Position numbers and translations under genes: made by a program. A stretch of DNA of 64,000 nucleotides. Source: Dioscorea cayenensis subsp. rotundata. Taxonomy: Eukaryota; Streptophyta; Magnoliopsida; Dioscoreales; Dioscoreaceae. The notes below the pieces were generated by a model. The model saw nothing but the letters and a program-made list of their open reading frames with translations, did not search any database and was not told where the DNA came from. The stretch is taken from NCBI RefSeq assembly GCF_009730915.1, contig NW_024086664.1, positions 21,611 through 85,610 on the forward strand. Direction: 5' to 3'. Position 1 is the first letter of the stretch. Every line of letters begins with the position of its first letter. Below, one piece after another: positions 19,573 to 28,463 of the stretch.

Positions 19573-20957
19573 GTTCCTGAAGATTTTGCCTGCCTTTGAA
19601 GTTTATTCCTGCATTTGTTTCAGTAAAAGAAGAAAACCATATTACAGATTAAAGATACAAAATTATCATGTACCCATATTTATTTAAATTGACTGGAATA
19701 AAATTGTTTTAGTTCACCAATACAATGAGTGTGATCCTGTGATCCCATCATTAATTAAACAAAAGTAAACAAGATCAATCAAACAAAGGAAATTACAAAT
19801 TTACAGCAAGACTATTAGTTCCTGTGATTAAGCAGAACACGAAACCTAAAGAATAAATAAAAATGTTCATTGAGTTAGCTACCCAATGACACTGATAAGA
19901 TTGTTGAACATTTGGCCATACCTGTCATTTGAAAAATCAGAATAACAGAACCCTAGAATAATATCCAGAACTTGTGATTGTGCCAAAGCATTTGGTGCAG
20001 GAAAGGCAGATAGTAAGCCCATCTCGGTAGCGGACTAGAATCAGGCCTAATTTTTTTGTTTAAAAAAATCTTCATAATTGAATTAAAGTTAGCAATTATT
20101 ACTCATTGATATGAAATCAACAATCAATTAATTATCGAGGATCCATCATATGAACATATGAATATATGTGTTAAATCTCACATAGATTTCACAAGCACAA
20201 AAAAATCCTCCAATCCTCCAACACGATCAATAATACGGAACTAAAAAGACTATTAGTTCTCGTGATCAAGCAAAAACACGGAACCAAATGAAAGAAAAAT
20301 ATTGATTGAGCTCGCTACCTAATGACACTGATTAGACTATCGAACATTAGGACATACTTATCATTTGAAAAATCAGAATAACATAACCCCAGAATAATAT
20401 CTAATACTCGTCATTTTGTCAAAACATTTGGAGCAAGAAAGACAAAAAGTAAGCCCATCTCAGTAATAGGACTAGAATCGTGTCTAAATGTTTTTCTTTG
20501 TGACAGAACCCCACAATAATTGTTTCTCTAATTGACAATGTTTTGTTTAAATGTTCTATAGTGGTCCAATTTAGTGTTTGTTAACTACAAATATCTACAA
20601 TGTTATTAAGACTCTTTATTCTTGCAGCTGAAATATATAACTCTATCACATACATTGGTACAAAATATTGTAATTAATAGTGAATACAACATCATATTTT
20701 ATTTCATAAGTAGTGAATTATTTTAAGTTGCTTAAGTTGCAAGAAACATTAATAATCACGTCTCAATTTAATTATCTCCATCATTAATTCGATTTTTGTA
20801 CAATACAACCCAAGAATAAATATGCCATTAAACATGAATAATATACACATAATTATATATATGCAATGAAATAACATTATTTTATTATTACTCCCTCTAT
20901 TATTATACAATTGCCACTTTTAACTGTTTCACATGTATTAAGAAAGTTAGTTACATG
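19573..20957. repeat. OPR downstream repeats (two diverged tandem copies)
   Basis: Two related copies lie at about 19870-20230 and 20300-20500, marked by 'gacactgataaga', 'ttgaaaaatcagaataaca', 'aatatc', 'gcccatctc' and 'ctagaatc'. Similar copies follow OPR-1, OPR-5, OPR-6 and OPR-7, and one lies in SDH6-like intron 3 (about 59700-59960). A 'tactccctctattatt' word at about 20889 resembles a Stowaway-type MITE end. No gene is seen. Confidence 0.55.
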
Positions 20958-21608
20958 TAGAGATGCAAGTGGGGCGGAAAATCTCCGTTTCCTACTGGAA
21001 CCCGCCCCGGCAGGGCAGGGAATGGGGAAAACCCCCTCCTCGAGTTGCGGGGTGGGGCAGGGAGTGTATTCCCCACCCCGCTCCCCTTGGGGATTCCACG
21101 ACTTTTAAATTAAATATTATATATATATATATAATATTTATTAAAAATATCTCATATGATTAATTTTATTTATTAAAAAATTCAATATTAATATAATATT
21201 ATAATGACCAAATATTTGGGTTTTAAAAAAATTAATGAAATATGAAATTTTTGTAATAGTTTTTGTATTATGAATTTTATGAATGAATTTATACATTTAA
21301 TTTACTTTCAAACTTTCTGTTATTTTCAATAATTAGTTTGTTATTTTCTCATACATAATATTATGTTTATTTTAAAAAATATTTTGTTAATTTTTTTAAT
21401 TTCATATATGATGTCTTACATATGTAATGTTATACAAAAAAAAATTTGGTAGGGCAGGGATTCCCCGACCCACAAGAGAGTGAGCCGGAGGAAATTCTCC
21501 CCCGTGGGAAATTTTGAGACGGGAAATTCCCTGTCCCGTGGGAAAAAGGAAATGAGGATGGGGATCCCATTCCCCCGCCCCGCCTCCCCGCCCCCACTTG
21601 CATCCCTA
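20958..21608. mobile_element. hAT-type MITE with 8-bp target duplication
   Basis: The ends are TAGAGATGCAAG and CTTGCATCCCTA, flanked by the perfect 8-bp duplication GTTACATG (20950-20957 and 21609-21616). GC-rich subterminal regions ('gtggggcgg', 'ccccgcctccccgcccc') enclose an AT-rich core. There is no transposase. An 8-bp TSD and TA..TA ends fit the hAT superfamily. Confidence 0.85.
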
Positions 21609-22480
21609 GTTACATGCTTTAATTTTTGTCAAAATATCACTTTGTTTTCCAAAAATTACCCTTTACTTTTATAATCTCATTGAATTTACTCTTTCTTCAA
21701 TCTTAAATGAACCATCATATTATCTTTCCATAATTGTTGTGAAATATAGTAAATATGATGCATGCTTATTTTCTAGAAAATAATTCCCTCATTCCATGAT
21801 TTTTAAAATCTAAAAAAAATAAATAAATATGAAAATTTGAATATTCATTCCTACCAAAATTTGTTTTAGAAATCAAAAAGACCACACACACATATATATT
21901 TTTAATTAAAAAAATAAAAAAAATACTCCCTCCTATTATAATTTTTTTAAAATATGAAAAAAATATTCAATTAAAAAAAATTTGAACATTCATTTCCACC
22001 AAACTTTATTTTGAAAATAACATAAAAATAAAATAAAAAATATATAGTTTCAATCAAAAATTAAAAATATCCCTTCAAAAAATTTAACAATGCGCAAAAA
22101 TTCCAATTTAATTTTCAACATTTACTCTCACCAAAATTTGTTTTAAAAATAAAAAAACTCAAAGATATATATCTTTGATAAAAATTTTATAAGTTTTTCA
22201 CAATGCATAATAATTAAATATTATTTTATTGGAAAACAAAAAGGCAACCTATTTTTAGTTGGAGCCACCATTTACTTATTTACTTATGGCATGCATTTTG
22301 AAGAGATAATGCATTTAATTCTTTCATCATAATCCAAAACAAAAAATTAATTCTTTTGATTTTTTAGAGTAACAACTAAAAAGAAAAAGCCTTCTAGAAA
22401 GTGACAAATAAAGAGTAACAAAATGAGTAAATAATGACTAGAATTGCCTTTGCAGGGCATACTAGTTTTCCGGTTTTCTA
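21609..22480. other. AT-rich intergenic region, no gene recognised
   Basis: It contains repeated AT-rich words ('ttcattcctaccaaaatttg', 'catttccaccaaactttatttt') that look like diverged internal duplications, and 'tactccctcctattataat' at about 21924, similar to a Stowaway end. Nothing coding is supported. Confidence 0.4.
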
Positions 22481-22790
22481 TTTGTACTCAAAGCTAATCA
22501 AACACAAATTTGAAACCTAGCATGTCAATATATTTCTCAAACACATTTTGATTTAAAGGTGTAGTTAATGGATTTGCAACATTTTCCGAGGAAAAGACTT
22601 TCAAAATTTCTATACCTCCTCATTTAGCAATCTCTCATGCTAAGTGAAACTTTATTTCTATGTCTTTGACCTTTGATGAGCGCTTGGTTCTCTAGCTTGT
22701 GTAATCATTCTATTATTATCACAAAACAAAGTGATAGGAGACTCTATTATATTAAACACCAAGAACAACACCCAACTCGTTAATAATATC
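22481..22790 (-). mobile_element. Copia RNase H remnant
   Basis: The minus strand encodes ITLFCDNNRMITQAREPSAH followed by QRSKT, which resembles the end of Copia RNase H (a CDN..ai..a..P..H..tKHI pattern). The frame then continues with degenerate HLA.E sequence toward 22600. Unit B has lost most of it. A related stretch survives upstream of OPR-7 at about 53760-53925. Confidence 0.6.
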
Positions 22791-22920
22791 AGACAATCTA
22801 CACAAAACGGAAATCTATTTACAAAAATACAAGAAAAAAACATCATAAGGGCATTGATTATACATAGGGAGTAATATCTAAGTAGATGTTCTAGGTTAAA
22901 GAAGATTTCACCATAATTAT

Positions 22921-23575
22921 TGTTGGGTTTCAACCCATTTGGGCTAGATAAATAAAATTGGACTTAGCCCCAATCCCATAATGAAAAACAAAACTACATC
23001 AATAGTGGAAGCCACTTGAGGGCACAATGGTAATCTTGCCATTGGGATTAAAATCCAAGTGAGAAGGGGAGAGATGTGAGGAGATAGGGCAAAAGTGAAA
23101 GGGAAGAACCCAATAAGAAGAAGGAGAGAGAGTAGGGTTGCAAGATGATCAGCCGGGGAAGTCATGCGAGATCTAGCTCCAATTTGTCGAAGGAATTCCT
23201 TGCAAGTTGCCCTACAATTCTTCAAGTTTGATCCTTCCTTGATCTCTTTTTTGGTGTCTGTTGTGATACTCATATTTGTGAAATATAGATCTTCTTTTTG
23301 GATTATCTCTTGTGAATCCATCATGTATTGATGATGCTCACCCTCTTGTGAACCTCTAGCTTGTGTCTAGAGAGTAGATTGTAATCCTCTAGTTGTATCT
23401 AGAGCGAAACCTCATTGTATCCCATTATTGATGTAGTGAAGAATTTCTAAGTGGCTTTAAGGAGCCTCATGATTTTCCCCTCAATTTGAAGGATTTTTCA
23501 CGCTAAATTGGGTGGCTTGCATGTTGTATGCGTGTTTATCATCTTTAGAGTTCATTATCTCATTTTAGACTACAA
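22921..23575 (+). mobile_element. LTR-like segment of a Copia-type retrotransposon
   Basis: It starts with TGTTGGGTTTCAACCC, as many plant LTRs do. It contains 'cttgtgaacctctagcttgtgtctagagagtag', typical of U5-like LTR sequence. The end is uncertain (about 23573). A second copy lies in unit B at about 43519-44155. The GC-rich tail 23576-23865 ('gcgggcatttcgagcccgc' forms a small inverted repeat) is not recognised and ends at the virus junction. Confidence 0.5.
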
Positions 23576-23865
23576 AGAGGGATTGTTTTAGCATTTGTAG
23601 GAGTTGTATTATTACTAGAAGGCCATCCCCCCACATAGGAAGCCGCACAAGCTTGGCAGAGAACTGTGCGGGCAGTGCGCGGCCACACAGACTCGACTGA
23701 GAACTGTGCGGGCATTTCGAGCCCGCATATGAACAATACTTCCTTGATAGCAAAATATTGTGTGGGCCGTAAAGAGCCGCAAAGGGTTGGCAGAAAGGGG
23801 TGCGGCTGCACAAAAGGACGCACATGTGAATAGCAACAGTACTACAGTACAACAAACATTATTTT

Positions 23866-23932
23866 ACGGCCATGATATCTTGTCTCTCCATCTTCAATAT
23901 CACAATTTGAGGGCAAATTATGAAAGGTTATT
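23866..23932 (+). other. Scrambled viral filler at left junction
   Basis: Positions 23866-23897 are the reverse complement of about 24313-24344, the start of the 103-aa V ORF, with one difference that is synonymous (ATC/ATT). Positions 23892-23932 are identical to 25813-25853, a Rep linker piece. The two pieces are joined at a shared CTTC. The Rep piece is then fused directly to the AC of the viral nick (23933). Confidence 0.85.
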
Positions 23933-24316
23933 ACTGCGGATGGCCCCCTCCGTACTGCCACGTGTCTACTTCTTATTGGTTAGTTTGAATTAAAGATACC
24001 TCCGAGTATCTTTCTCAGGATTATTCAAATTTAAATATTTAAAAAATCACCTCGAATTCTTCTCCAAGAATCAGGCCAGAGAATTCAAACTAGTGGGCCC
24101 TACCACCTATTATAATATTAATTAATTATCATTTATTTGTACGACCAGGAGACATAAAAAACTGTTGAGCGGCTGTCTGTACATATTAGGTATATAATAA
24201 CTCTGACACTGCATGACTATAGCTATTGATATTTTGACCAGAAGAATTTTCCCGTTGCAAGAACATCATTTTTCCTCTATATAATCAGACCATCCCCTCA
24301 TAGCTTGTTATAGAAG
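23933..24316 (+). promoter_or_regulatory. DNA-A-like common region (right half) and virion-sense promoter
   Basis: It begins with ACTGCGGATGG, the right stem of the origin hairpin as cut at TAATATT/AC. The first 31 nt differ from the DNA-B copy (26232 onward) at one base. 'ttgaattaaag' is shared further on, so the two components look cognate. A G-box CACGTG lies at 23959-23964 and a TATA box TATATAAT at 24278-24285, 32 nt before the V ORF. The left half of the origin, with Rep promoter and iterons, is absent. Confidence 0.8.
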
Positions 24317-24628
24317 ATGGAGAGACAAGATATTATGGCCGTAAATTATTTGTTTATGGAATACGGTCCTGCGGAGATCATTAAATGCCTCCACGGCATC
24401 TGTATAGCACAAGCGATCAAGAAACATCCCCAACCACTCATCAAGTTTGTCAGTGCACTCCAGAAACACGAAGAGTCTGTTTTCCGTATGCTACGAGTAG
24501 TCTCGAGTGCAGTCAGTGATGATGAAGATGTATCATATGCGAATCCTTTTATTGAAGCTGATGGCAATAATAAAAAATTAAACTCAGATGTCCCAGACGT
24601 TTTGGGGACCTCTGATACATCCGTTTAG
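24317..24628 (+). CDS. Unrecognised 103-aa virion-sense ORF of the DNA-A-like component
   Basis: It occupies the place where coat protein and precoat genes lie in begomovirus DNA-A, with a TATA box just upstream, so it is probably a real viral gene. The predicted protein starts MERQDIMAVNYLFMEYG and ends in an acidic, Ser/Asp-rich tail (SDDEDVS, TSDTSV). I see no coat protein features such as a basic N-terminus. Similarity to precoat (V2) is not evident beyond a possible MAVNYL-like start. A second, partial copy at 23866-23897 has one synonymous change. The function is unknown. Confidence 0.6.
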   Translation: MERQDIMAVNYLFMEYGPAEIIKCLHGICIAQAIKKHPQPLIKFVSALQKHEESVFRMLRVVSSAVSDDEDVSYANPFIEADGNNKKLNSDVPDVLGTSDTSV

Positions 24629-24781
24629 CTAGGATTTTAATTTTAGTATTTCAATGTATTTGCAGTGTGCACTTTAGCTAATGGAAAGATTGCTATTTTA
24701 TATGTCTTCTTATATATTATAATTAATTTAAGAAAAATAAACTTCATGTTGTTAACATTGATCAAACAGACAATTCATTCA
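24629..24781. other. Viral intergenic stretch between convergent genes
   Basis: AT-rich and short (153 nt). It contains AATAAA near 24736, suitable as a virion-sense polyadenylation signal. It is where the convergent V ORF and REn transcripts would end. No trace of a coat protein gene is seen. Confidence 0.5.
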
Positions 24782-25186
24782 TTAATACAAATAGAACTGG
24801 ACATGGGCCGAATTCTCTACATCTATGATGTGCCTTTCGAACCGGCCCACGAAATGTTTAACAGCTCTGATTACAGAATTAATCGAAATAACCCCGAAAC
24901 TATTAAGGAAATTCATTACATTACATCTAAATACATGTAAGAAATTCTCTGTACGTGGACGTAGTGTTGTCCAAATACGAAAGTATAACCAACATTTATT
25001 TATACGTAGAGCCCTTCGTAGATTGTAGTTGAATCTAATCTCCATTGTGATTCTGTCCCAGTTGTTGTTGCATGGTCTATCCATGTGATCTTTGACCCAG
25101 AAATACAGGGGATTATGTAGTTGCCAGTAGAATACACCCATATTTGCCTCCTCCTCTGTGAGTAGTTCTCCAGTTCTACTATCCAT
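24782..25186 (-). CDS. AC3: Replication enhancer protein (REn/AC3) of endogenous geminivirus
   Basis: An open frame of 134 codons, the usual REn length, begins MDSRTGELLTEEEANMGVFY and has the family's aromatic, basic pattern (FYWQLHNPLYF, RFNYNLRRAL). REn boosts viral replication by binding Rep and host factors in the nucleus. Its start lies three bases after the Rep stop, within the usual Rep-TrAP-REn block. The overlapping frame that should hold TrAP is closed by stops. No premature stop is present, so it could be translated if transcribed. Confidence 0.9.
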   Translation of the reverse strand: MDSRTGELLTEEEANMGVFYWQLHNPLYFWVKDHMDRPCNNNWDRITMEIRFNYNLRRALRINKCWLYFRIWTTLRPRTENFLHVFRCNVMNFLNSFGVISINSVIRAVKHFVGRFERHIIDVENSAHVQFYLY

Positions 25187-25188
25187 TA

Positions 25189-25772
25189 TCAGACTGAACA
25201 GCCAGATGAATGACTAGTAATGCTGTCTTGGGCCTGGCCCAAGTGGAATAGAGGGTTATATAAGAACTCGAATTTGGCGTTCTTTAATGTCCAATCACGT
25301 AGACCTGTATTTTCACTTTTGTCCAGGTATTCTTTGTAACTTGAATCGTTTCCTGGGTTGCATAATATAATAGACGGTATACCACCTTTTATACGGATCG
25401 GTTTACCGTATTTGCAATTAGTCTGCCAGTCTCTTTGACAACCGATAAGCTCTCTCCAGTGCTTCAGCCGTAGATATGATGGAGATACATCGTCAATTAC
25501 ATTATAAAGAACATCTTGCTGATAAGTTGCTGGATTGAAATCCAGATGCCCACATATGTAATTATGTTTACCTAGCGACCGGGCCCAAGCAGTTTTACCA
25601 ATGCGACTTGGGCCTTCGACAATGAGACTTATGGGCCTTATGCAATCTTCCCTTTGACTAATTATATTTTCAACTGGCTGCGCAGCATTATTAATCTGAA
25701 AATTATGCTCCAGCCATTCATTCATAATCCTGGTAATACTGAACGATGAATAATCCCAGAAAGATGAGTAAG
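25189..25772 (-). pseudogene. AC1: Rep (AC1) C-terminal helicase part, 5'-truncated
   Basis: Encodes the SF3-type helicase half of the replication initiator: Walker [16 protein letters not shown], Walker [10 protein letters not shown] and the motif C region [13 protein letters not shown], then the natural stop. Rep is normally about 350-360 residues. Here the N-terminal HUH nicking domain is missing, because homology to the second Rep copy stops at 25772. The open frame continues to 25824 through unrelated sequence, giving a 211-aa chimeric ORF. It cannot nick the origin, but the ATPase motifs are intact. It forms one arm of an inverted repeat with 25871-26232. Confidence 0.9.
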
Positions 25773-26232
25773 TCCAGCAAAGATGTAGTCTCGAGTGATT
25801 TTCAGATGACCACTTCAATATCACAATTTGAGGGCAAATTATGAAAGGTTATTTTACAAACCCCTCGATCCTTACTCATCTTTCTGGGATTATTCGTCGT
25901 TCAGTATTACCAGGATTATGAATGAATGGCTGGAGCATAATTTTCAGATTAATAATGCTGCGCAGCCAGTTGAAAATATAATTAGTCAAAGGGAAGATTG
26001 CATAAGGCCCATAAGTCTCATTGTCGAAGGCCCAAGTCGCATTGGTAAAACTGCTTGGGCCCGGTCGCTAGGTAAACATAATTACATATGTGGGCATCTG
26101 GATTTCAATCCAGCAACTTATCAGCAAGATGTTCTTTATAATGTAATTGACGATGTATCTCCATCGTATCTACGGCTGAAGCACTGGAGAGAGCTTATCG
26201 GTTGTCAAAGAGACTGGCAGACTAATTGCAAA
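25411..26232. repeat. 362-bp inverted repeat of Rep helicase sequence
   Basis: The arms are 25411-25772 and 25871-26232, separated by 98 bp. By eye they differ at two positions (plus-arm 25896 and 26166), both third-base G/A changes that leave Ser unchanged. A transcript through both arms would fold into a long hairpin, a good Dicer-like substrate. The spacer contains the 40-nt unassigned piece (25773-25812) and the Rep linker start. Confidence 0.95.
25813..26231 (+). pseudogene. Second, reversed Rep fragment
   Basis: In frame from CTTCAATATCAC, it encodes the Rep linker ([16 protein letters not shown]) and then the helicase N-part through Walker A and Walker B. It ends abruptly at 'ttgcaa', fused to the AC of the DNA-B nick at 26232. 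It extends further upstream in Rep than the minus-strand copy but lacks motif C and the C-terminus. An open frame then runs on into the DNA-B common region to 26292. Confidence 0.9.
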
Positions 26233-26594
26233 CTGCGGATGGCCCCCTCCGTACCGCCACGTGGCTTCGCCAGATTGGTCCATTTGAATTAAAGTATAAA
26301 TCCTGTCTCCTGATTGTAGAAATAGTTGCGTGGGTCCCACCACGTGTTATCTATACATATTAAGTTATAGGCGACAGATTAAAGAATTAATGTCTCTGTT
26401 ACCTAATTATAATATAACTATGTTTCCGTTAATAATGTATATTATTAGTATTAAAATTGATTATCTTTTAGATGTATAGGATAGTAGGTACTTATACTTA
26501 TTAGGTATAGCCTAGTTTCTTTGAAACCACGCAAACAACAGTGATGTATAATACATGTATAAATTACTAGCCAACGGTTATTATTGTATTTGAG
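26232..26594 (+). promoter_or_regulatory. DNA-B common region (right half) and NSP promoter/leader
   Basis: It shares the hairpin stem and following bases with the DNA-A-like piece, including a G-box CACGTG (26258-26263) and 'tttgaattaaag'. TATA candidates are TATAAAT at 26295-26301, and TATAAAT at 26558-26564, which is only 31 nt before the NSP start. No other ORF is convincing here. Confidence 0.65.
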
Positions 26595-27380
26595 ATGGCT
26601 ATCCCTGGCATGTATATGTATTTCAGGAACAGACAACCATATAATGGCTTTCGTTACAATACATTATATATGAAGAACAAATACCCATCCAGGCAGACTT
26701 ACTACGGTAGGCGTCAATACTCTCGTGGCCCCATTTCTGGGATTATTCCAAAGAAACCATTTGTTCGATCGAAGATTAAGTATATTACAGAACCTATCAA
26801 GTCCAGTTCAAATCTTGTTAAACCCGGAAATAGATCAGTGAACTATCTCAGTCTACCATCCTTCGGTATAAAAGATGATGAGCGAGACAAACCATTCATA
26901 ATATTGAGGTCTTTGTATTTAACTGGAACCGTTAAGGTTATGAAATTGCCAGAACAGAACATGATGGTCGTTGATGATAAAGCAACATACTCACTGCAGG
27001 GCGTCGTTGGTGTATTTGTAATTAAAGACAGGAGACCACGAGGAACGACATTACCAAAATTTGAGGAGATATTCAATATTAGTGATAACTGCTCGGCCGA
27101 TGCATTGATACGGACATCTGTCCGTTCTAGATACTCGCTTATATGTAAGAAGAAAATTGTAATTAATCAATCAGGTGCCACGTATATTGAAGATATACGA
27201 CGGTATGTTAAACTGTCCACACGGTATCCGGTATGGTCAGTGTTCCGTGATGAGCCAGAAATGAAGACTGGTCAGTACAGCAATACACTGAAGAACGCAT
27301 TACTTCTGTATTGTACTTGGGAAAGTGAAGGAACAACCTCTGTACAAATTGGTATTAATACAAGGATTGGTTATGTGTAG
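26595..27380 (+). CDS. BV1: Nuclear shuttle protein (NSP/BV1) of endogenous geminivirus DNA-B
   Basis: An intact 261-codon frame, close to the family's usual size (about 256). NSP binds viral DNA and moves it between nucleus and cytoplasm with the movement protein. The N-terminus is rich in Tyr/Arg/Lys (YYGRRQYSRG, then KKPFVRSK), as expected for nuclear-localising, DNA-binding NSPs. The C-terminus ends with the TSVQIGINTRIGYV pattern. AATAAA at 27397-27402 lies just after the stop. No frameshift or premature stop is seen, which is unusual for an old insertion. Confidence 0.9.
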   Translation: MAIPGMYMYFRNRQPYNGFRYNTLYMKNKYPSRQTYYGRRQYSRGPISGIIPKKPFVRSKIKYITEPIKSSSNLVKPGNRSVNYLSLPSFGIKDDERDKPFIILRSLYLTGTVKVMKLPEQNMMVVDDKATYSLQGVVGVFVIKDRRPRGTTLPKFEEIFNISDNCSADALIRTSVRSRYSLICKKKIVINQSGATYIEDIRRYVKLSTRYPVWSVFRDEPEMKTGQYSNTLKNALLLYCTWESEGTTSVQIGINTRIGYV

Positions 27381-27611
27381 TTATGTATCCAACCACAATA
27401 AAATAAGCATTGAATTAAATATTTATATTTCTCAGGAATATTGTCAATTATAAATACAAGATACTAAAATATACCAGTACAATACATATTAATACATATG
27501 TATAACAATATGTATATAAACCAATACAAGAAAAAAAATACATACTAACTTAAATAAGAATTGAAATATACTAATCTTATTCATGAATGGCCATGCAGTG
27601 GCATACAAATT
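27381..27611. other. DNA-B intergenic stretch between convergent NSP and MP genes
   Basis: AT-rich, with a polyadenylation word on the plus strand (27397-27402). No ORF is supported. Its size (231 nt) and position match the small non-coding region between BV1 and BC1 in begomoviruses. Confidence 0.6.
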
Positions 27612-28463
27612 TTAGACCGGTTTCTTTGGTGACGTAACAATCAGATTTTCTTGAAGCCTCTGTATTGACTCTGAAATAGATTTACCGATGATTAATCCCA
27701 GTTGGGCCGGTTCCATGCTTATGCTTGTTCGAGGATCATATGATGTTCCCGTTCCAACTTCAGAAATAGAAGGACCAATTTGGTCAATATCCTTCATTTC
27801 ATTTGAACCAAGGTCTGGTAGAGATCCATAAGCGTTAAATTCCCTATCCTTGTATGACTCTCCTGGAAGTAGATTTAAATAATTTGAAGTTGTTACTGCC
27901 GAATTGCTACGGCATACAGCCTTACATACCTCTCCGTATTGTACATGTTTGAAATCTACATCCTTGAGTGTGTATTTAGGAGATTGAATCTTAACCATTG
28001 GTCCTCTAAATGACACGTGCCTTGCTTTGCGAGCAGCTGATAATTTTAATAATCCTTTTATTTTTGTGAAATGGGACCCAACCTTGATATTGGAATCCTC
28101 AGCTCTGAAATAAGCTCTCCATGGAATAGGGTCATTAACAGAAAAATATGAAGCAGAATAATAATGTAGATCAATTTGACAATCTACTGGAAACCGGAAC
28201 TCAGCCTGTAATGTATGACCTGTTATCATTCTTTCATCATGTATTTCTACAATCATTAATCCAGTTGCATTGAACGATACCTGCGGATTATATTCTATTT
28301 TGCAGTGATCTATCTTTAAACAATGGTCGGTTATTTTGGCCCAAGCTATTTCAGTTAGTTGTGGAAAAACAAGCTGAATAGGTTGCAAGTCATATGATAA
28401 TCTGTACTCTGATCGTTTGGAAACATGATAATCTGAAGTAAGTGATATTATCTGTGAATCCAT
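27612..28463 (-). CDS. BC1: Movement protein (MP/BC1) of endogenous geminivirus DNA-B
   Basis: An intact 283-codon frame, slightly shorter than typical begomovirus MPs (about 293). MP is a membrane-associated protein that opens plasmodesmata and cooperates with NSP. Visible family-like segments include a DSQIISLTSDYHVSKRSEYR start, PWRAYFRAEDSN in the middle, and GLIIGKSISESIQRLQ near the C-terminus. It converges with NSP. All codons are open. Confidence 0.9.
   Translation of the reverse strand: MDSQIISLTSDYHVSKRSEYRLSYDLQPIQLVFPQLTEIAWAKITDHCLKIDHCKIEYNPQVSFNATGLMIVEIHDERMITGHTLQAEFRFPVDCQIDLHYYSASYFSVNDPIPWRAYFRAEDSNIKVGSHFTKIKGLLKLSAARKARHVSFRGPMVKIQSPKYTLKDVDFKHVQYGEVCKAVCRSNSAVTTSNYLNLLPGESYKDREFNAYGSLPDLGSNEMKDIDQIGPSISEVGTGTSYDPRTSISMEPAQLGLIIGKSISESIQRLQENLIVTSPKKPV

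Noticed and set aside
20963-21163. GC-rich ORFs with Pro/Arg-rich peptides at 20911-21163 and 41772-41975
   Set aside because: They fall in the GC-rich terminal regions of the hAT MITE and its copy; no transposase or host protein features.
25828-26292. 154-codon plus-strand ORF as an independent viral gene
   Set aside because: It is a reversed Rep fragment running into the DNA-B common region. It starts at TTG and lacks both the nicking domain and the Rep C-terminus.
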